DNA from: an uncultured Eubacteriales bacterium
Lineage (GTDB): Bacteria; Bacillota; Clostridia; Christensenellales; Aristaeellaceae
Length of the DNA stretch: 6,985 nt
Assembly: GCA_900553265.1 (NCBI GenBank)
Contig: USDD01000117.1
Coordinates: forward strand, 1-6,985
Reading direction: 5' to 3'
The translations under genes and the position numbers were made by a program. The notes under the pieces were generated by a model. The model worked only from the letters and a program-made list of their open reading frames with translations, was not told the DNA's origin and did no database searches. Position 1 is the first letter of the stretch. Each line of letters starts with the position of its first letter. Positions 6,077-6,985 of this stretch are shown in pieces.

Positions 6077-6740
6077 CACCCCACTTGGTGAAGATGTACT
6101 CGGGCTGACCGGGCACCTTTTCAATCTTCTCGCGCAGGCGGCGGATATGCACGTCTACGGTGCGCAGATCGCCCAGATAGTCGTACTTCCAGATGGTTTC
6201 CAGCAGGTTTTCCCGGGAAAAGACCTTGCCGCGGTTGGTCACGAACAGCTGCAGAAGGTCGAATTCCTTGGCCGTGAGGTTCACGTCGCGGTCGCCCACG
6301 GTCACGGAGCGATTGTTCATGTTCAGCTTCAGGTCGCGCACGGTGATGATGCGCGGGCTGCTCTCGCCGCGCTGCATCATGGTGCGGCGGAAGATGGTCT
6401 TGATGCGCGCCTTGACCTCAAGGATGTTGAACGGCTTGGTCATGTAGTCGTCCGCGCCGTACTCCAGGCCGAGAATCTTGTCCATATCGTCGCCCTTGGC
6501 GGTGAGCATGATGATGGGCACGCTGCTCTTTTCGCGGATGCGCTGGCAGACCTCGATGCCGTCCAGCTTGGGCAGCATGACGTCGAGCAGGATGAGATCG
6601 TACTGCCCGGCGAAGAACTTGGCGACGGCTTCCTCGCCGTCCGCGGCAGAATCGGTCTCGTAGCCGTCCTGCTCCAGAGAATATTTCAAACCCTTTACAA
6701 TCAGGGGCTCGTCGTCCACGATGAGAATCTTTCTTGCCAC
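6048..6740 (-). CDS. OmpR/PhoB-family response regulator
   Basis: The 230-residue protein has a receiver domain (about 4-115) followed by a winged-helix DNA-binding domain (about 130-227). Receiver landmarks are the acidic pair D9/D10 in LIVDDEP, phosphoacceptor D53 in LLLDVMLPKLDG, T80 in IIMLTAKG and K102 in MTKPF. The C-terminal domain shows LTAKEFDLLQLF, then RTVDVHIRRLREKIE (recognition helix) and the wing GVGYYF, all standard for the family. When phosphorylated it should dimerise and bind direct repeats near target promoters. The start is GTG (6740-6738), supported by AGGAGG at 6754-6749 with 8-base spacing. It is the first gene of the operon and its 3' end overlaps the kinase gene, so the two are almost certainly cognate. 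Targets are not visible, but its own promoter and the divergent one to the right are natural candidates. Confidence 0.96.
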   Translation of the reverse strand: MARKILIVDDEPLIVKGLKYSLEQDGYETDSAADGEEAVAKFFAGQYDLILLDVMLPKLDGIEVCQRIREKSSVPIIMLTAKGDDMDKILGLEYGADDYMTKPFNILEVKARIKTIFRRTMMQRGESSPRIITVRDLKLNMNNRSVTVGDRDVNLTAKEFDLLQLFVTNRGKVFSRENLLETIWKYDYLGDLRTVDVHIRRLREKIEKVPGQPEYIFTKWGVGYYFTDKD

Positions 6741-6762
6741 GAGGGAAACCTCCTCAAACTCA

Positions 6763-6779
6763 AAATCAGCCCGAAATCA
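6763..6779. repeat. 11-bp-period direct repeat in the regulator leader
   Basis: AAATCA occurs at 6763-6768 and again at 6774-6779, reading TGATTT twice on the transcribed minus strand, in phase with one helical turn. OmpR/PhoB-family regulators typically bind such tandem half-sites, so this could be an autoregulatory site. It is short and lies downstream of the predicted start of transcription, and chance is a real alternative. Confidence 0.25.
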
Positions 6780-6818
6780 ACAGAGCCGACATCTCGTATT
6801 CATGATTTTGTCATTTTT

Positions 6819-6847
6819 ATTATACACCATTGTCCCGGGTATTTCAA
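6819..6847 (-). promoter_or_regulatory. Sigma-A type promoter of the regulator-kinase-lipoprotein operon
   Basis: On the minus strand, TTGAAA (6847-6842) is followed by exactly 17 bases and a perfect TATAAT (6824-6819). Transcription would start near 6812, leaving a leader of about 72 bases before the GTG start. An ATGA-N5-TCAT inverted repeat (6802-6814) lies right at the predicted start of transcription. Confidence 0.85.
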
Positions 6848-6884
6848 GGGCGCATTTGTAAATGTTAGGATTTTCTGGCGAGAC

Positions 6885-6913
6885 TGTACAAAGTTCGGGA
6901 ATGATGGTATAAT
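6885..6913 (+). promoter_or_regulatory. Rightward promoter, back-to-back with the operon promoter
   Basis: TGTACA (6885-6890; four of six match TTGACA) precedes a perfect TATAAT (6908-6913) by 17 bases, and TGG before the hexamer gives an extended -10. Transcription would start near 6920 and run off the right edge. ATGAT occurs at 6901-6905 and 6912-6916, an 11-base period across the -10. The two -35 elements are 37 bases apart, so one bound regulator could affect both directions. Confidence 0.65.
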
Positions 6914-6918
6914 GATTA

Positions 6919-6985
6919 GGCAAGCCGAAAGCTTGGCCGGGTCGGCGGAGCGCCAAAGGCGGTTCGCCGACAATCATGATATAAT
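6919..6985 (+). other. Structured 5' leader of an off-window transcript
   Basis: Directly after the predicted start of transcription come two hairpins. CAAGC (6921-6925) pairs with GCTTG (6931-6935) around a CGAAA loop. GTCGGCG (6941-6947) pairs with CGCCGAC (6965-6971), with an inner CGCC/GGCG stem around AAA and a small internal loop between. There is no run of T after either stem, so neither looks like an intrinsic terminator. No start codon with a good ribosome binding site is seen before the edge. It may be a 5' untranslated region, part of a riboswitch or the start of a small RNA. I could not match it to a known class. Confidence 0.4.

Noticed and set aside
6777..6977. 66-residue minus-strand frame at the right end
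   Set aside because: It runs through both predicted promoters and the hairpin leader, has no ribosome binding site, and its translation shows no domain or signal.
6919..6985. c-di-AMP (ydaO) or c-di-GMP riboswitch
   Set aside because: There is slight resemblance (CCGAAAG, GGAG followed by a GC stem), but the conserved core blocks I know from these classes are not present in the visible part, and the element is cut by the edge.

Overview
The window looks like chromosomal DNA from a G+C-rich Gram-positive bacterium, most likely a clostridial Firmicute. The evidence is strong purine-rich ribosome binding sites, TTG and GTG starts, near-consensus sigma-A type promoters, a lipoprotein built from GerMN domains, and an asparagine-synthetase-like protein with the sequence style of Firmicutes (SGEC.DE.FGGYPWF, KSPYPKT). 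The genus cannot be read from the sequence. I see no mobile element, CRISPR array, tRNA or rRNA.

Left block (1-1227, minus strand): a two-gene unit read from about 1254 toward the left edge. A strong promoter (TGGACA-N17-TATACT with an extended -10) drives an AAA+ ATPase of the CbbX/SpoVK type. Its stop codon overlaps the TTG start of a gene cut by the window edge, whose 60 visible residues resemble the N-terminus of a D-isomer-specific 2-hydroxyacid dehydrogenase.

Centre (1347-3074, plus strand): a single divergently oriented gene for an asparagine-synthetase-like enzyme. Its ATP-pyrophosphatase (synthetase) half looks intact. Its N-terminal glutaminase half is shortened and has lost the catalytic Cys and most glutamine-site signatures. 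This is the most unusual protein in the window. The gene ends tail-to-tail with the next operon, with a 17-bp coding overlap.

Right block (6740 down to 3058, minus strand): a three-gene operon. An OmpR/PhoB-type response regulator is followed by an overlapping gene for a two-TM-segment HAMP/HisKA/HATPase sensor kinase, and 25 bp later by a lipoprotein made of three tandem GerMN-like modules. The operon starts from a textbook promoter (TTGAAA-N17-TATAAT, 6819-6847). Its layout recalls the actinobacterial MtrA-MtrB-LpqB system, in which a GerMN-containing lipoprotein is encoded with the kinase and regulator. I infer an envelope-sensing or cell-wall/sporulation-related circuit.

Right edge (6848-6985): a second promoter points right, back-to-back with the operon promoter. 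It would produce a transcript beginning with two GC-rich hairpins before the window ends, so the downstream gene is not visible.
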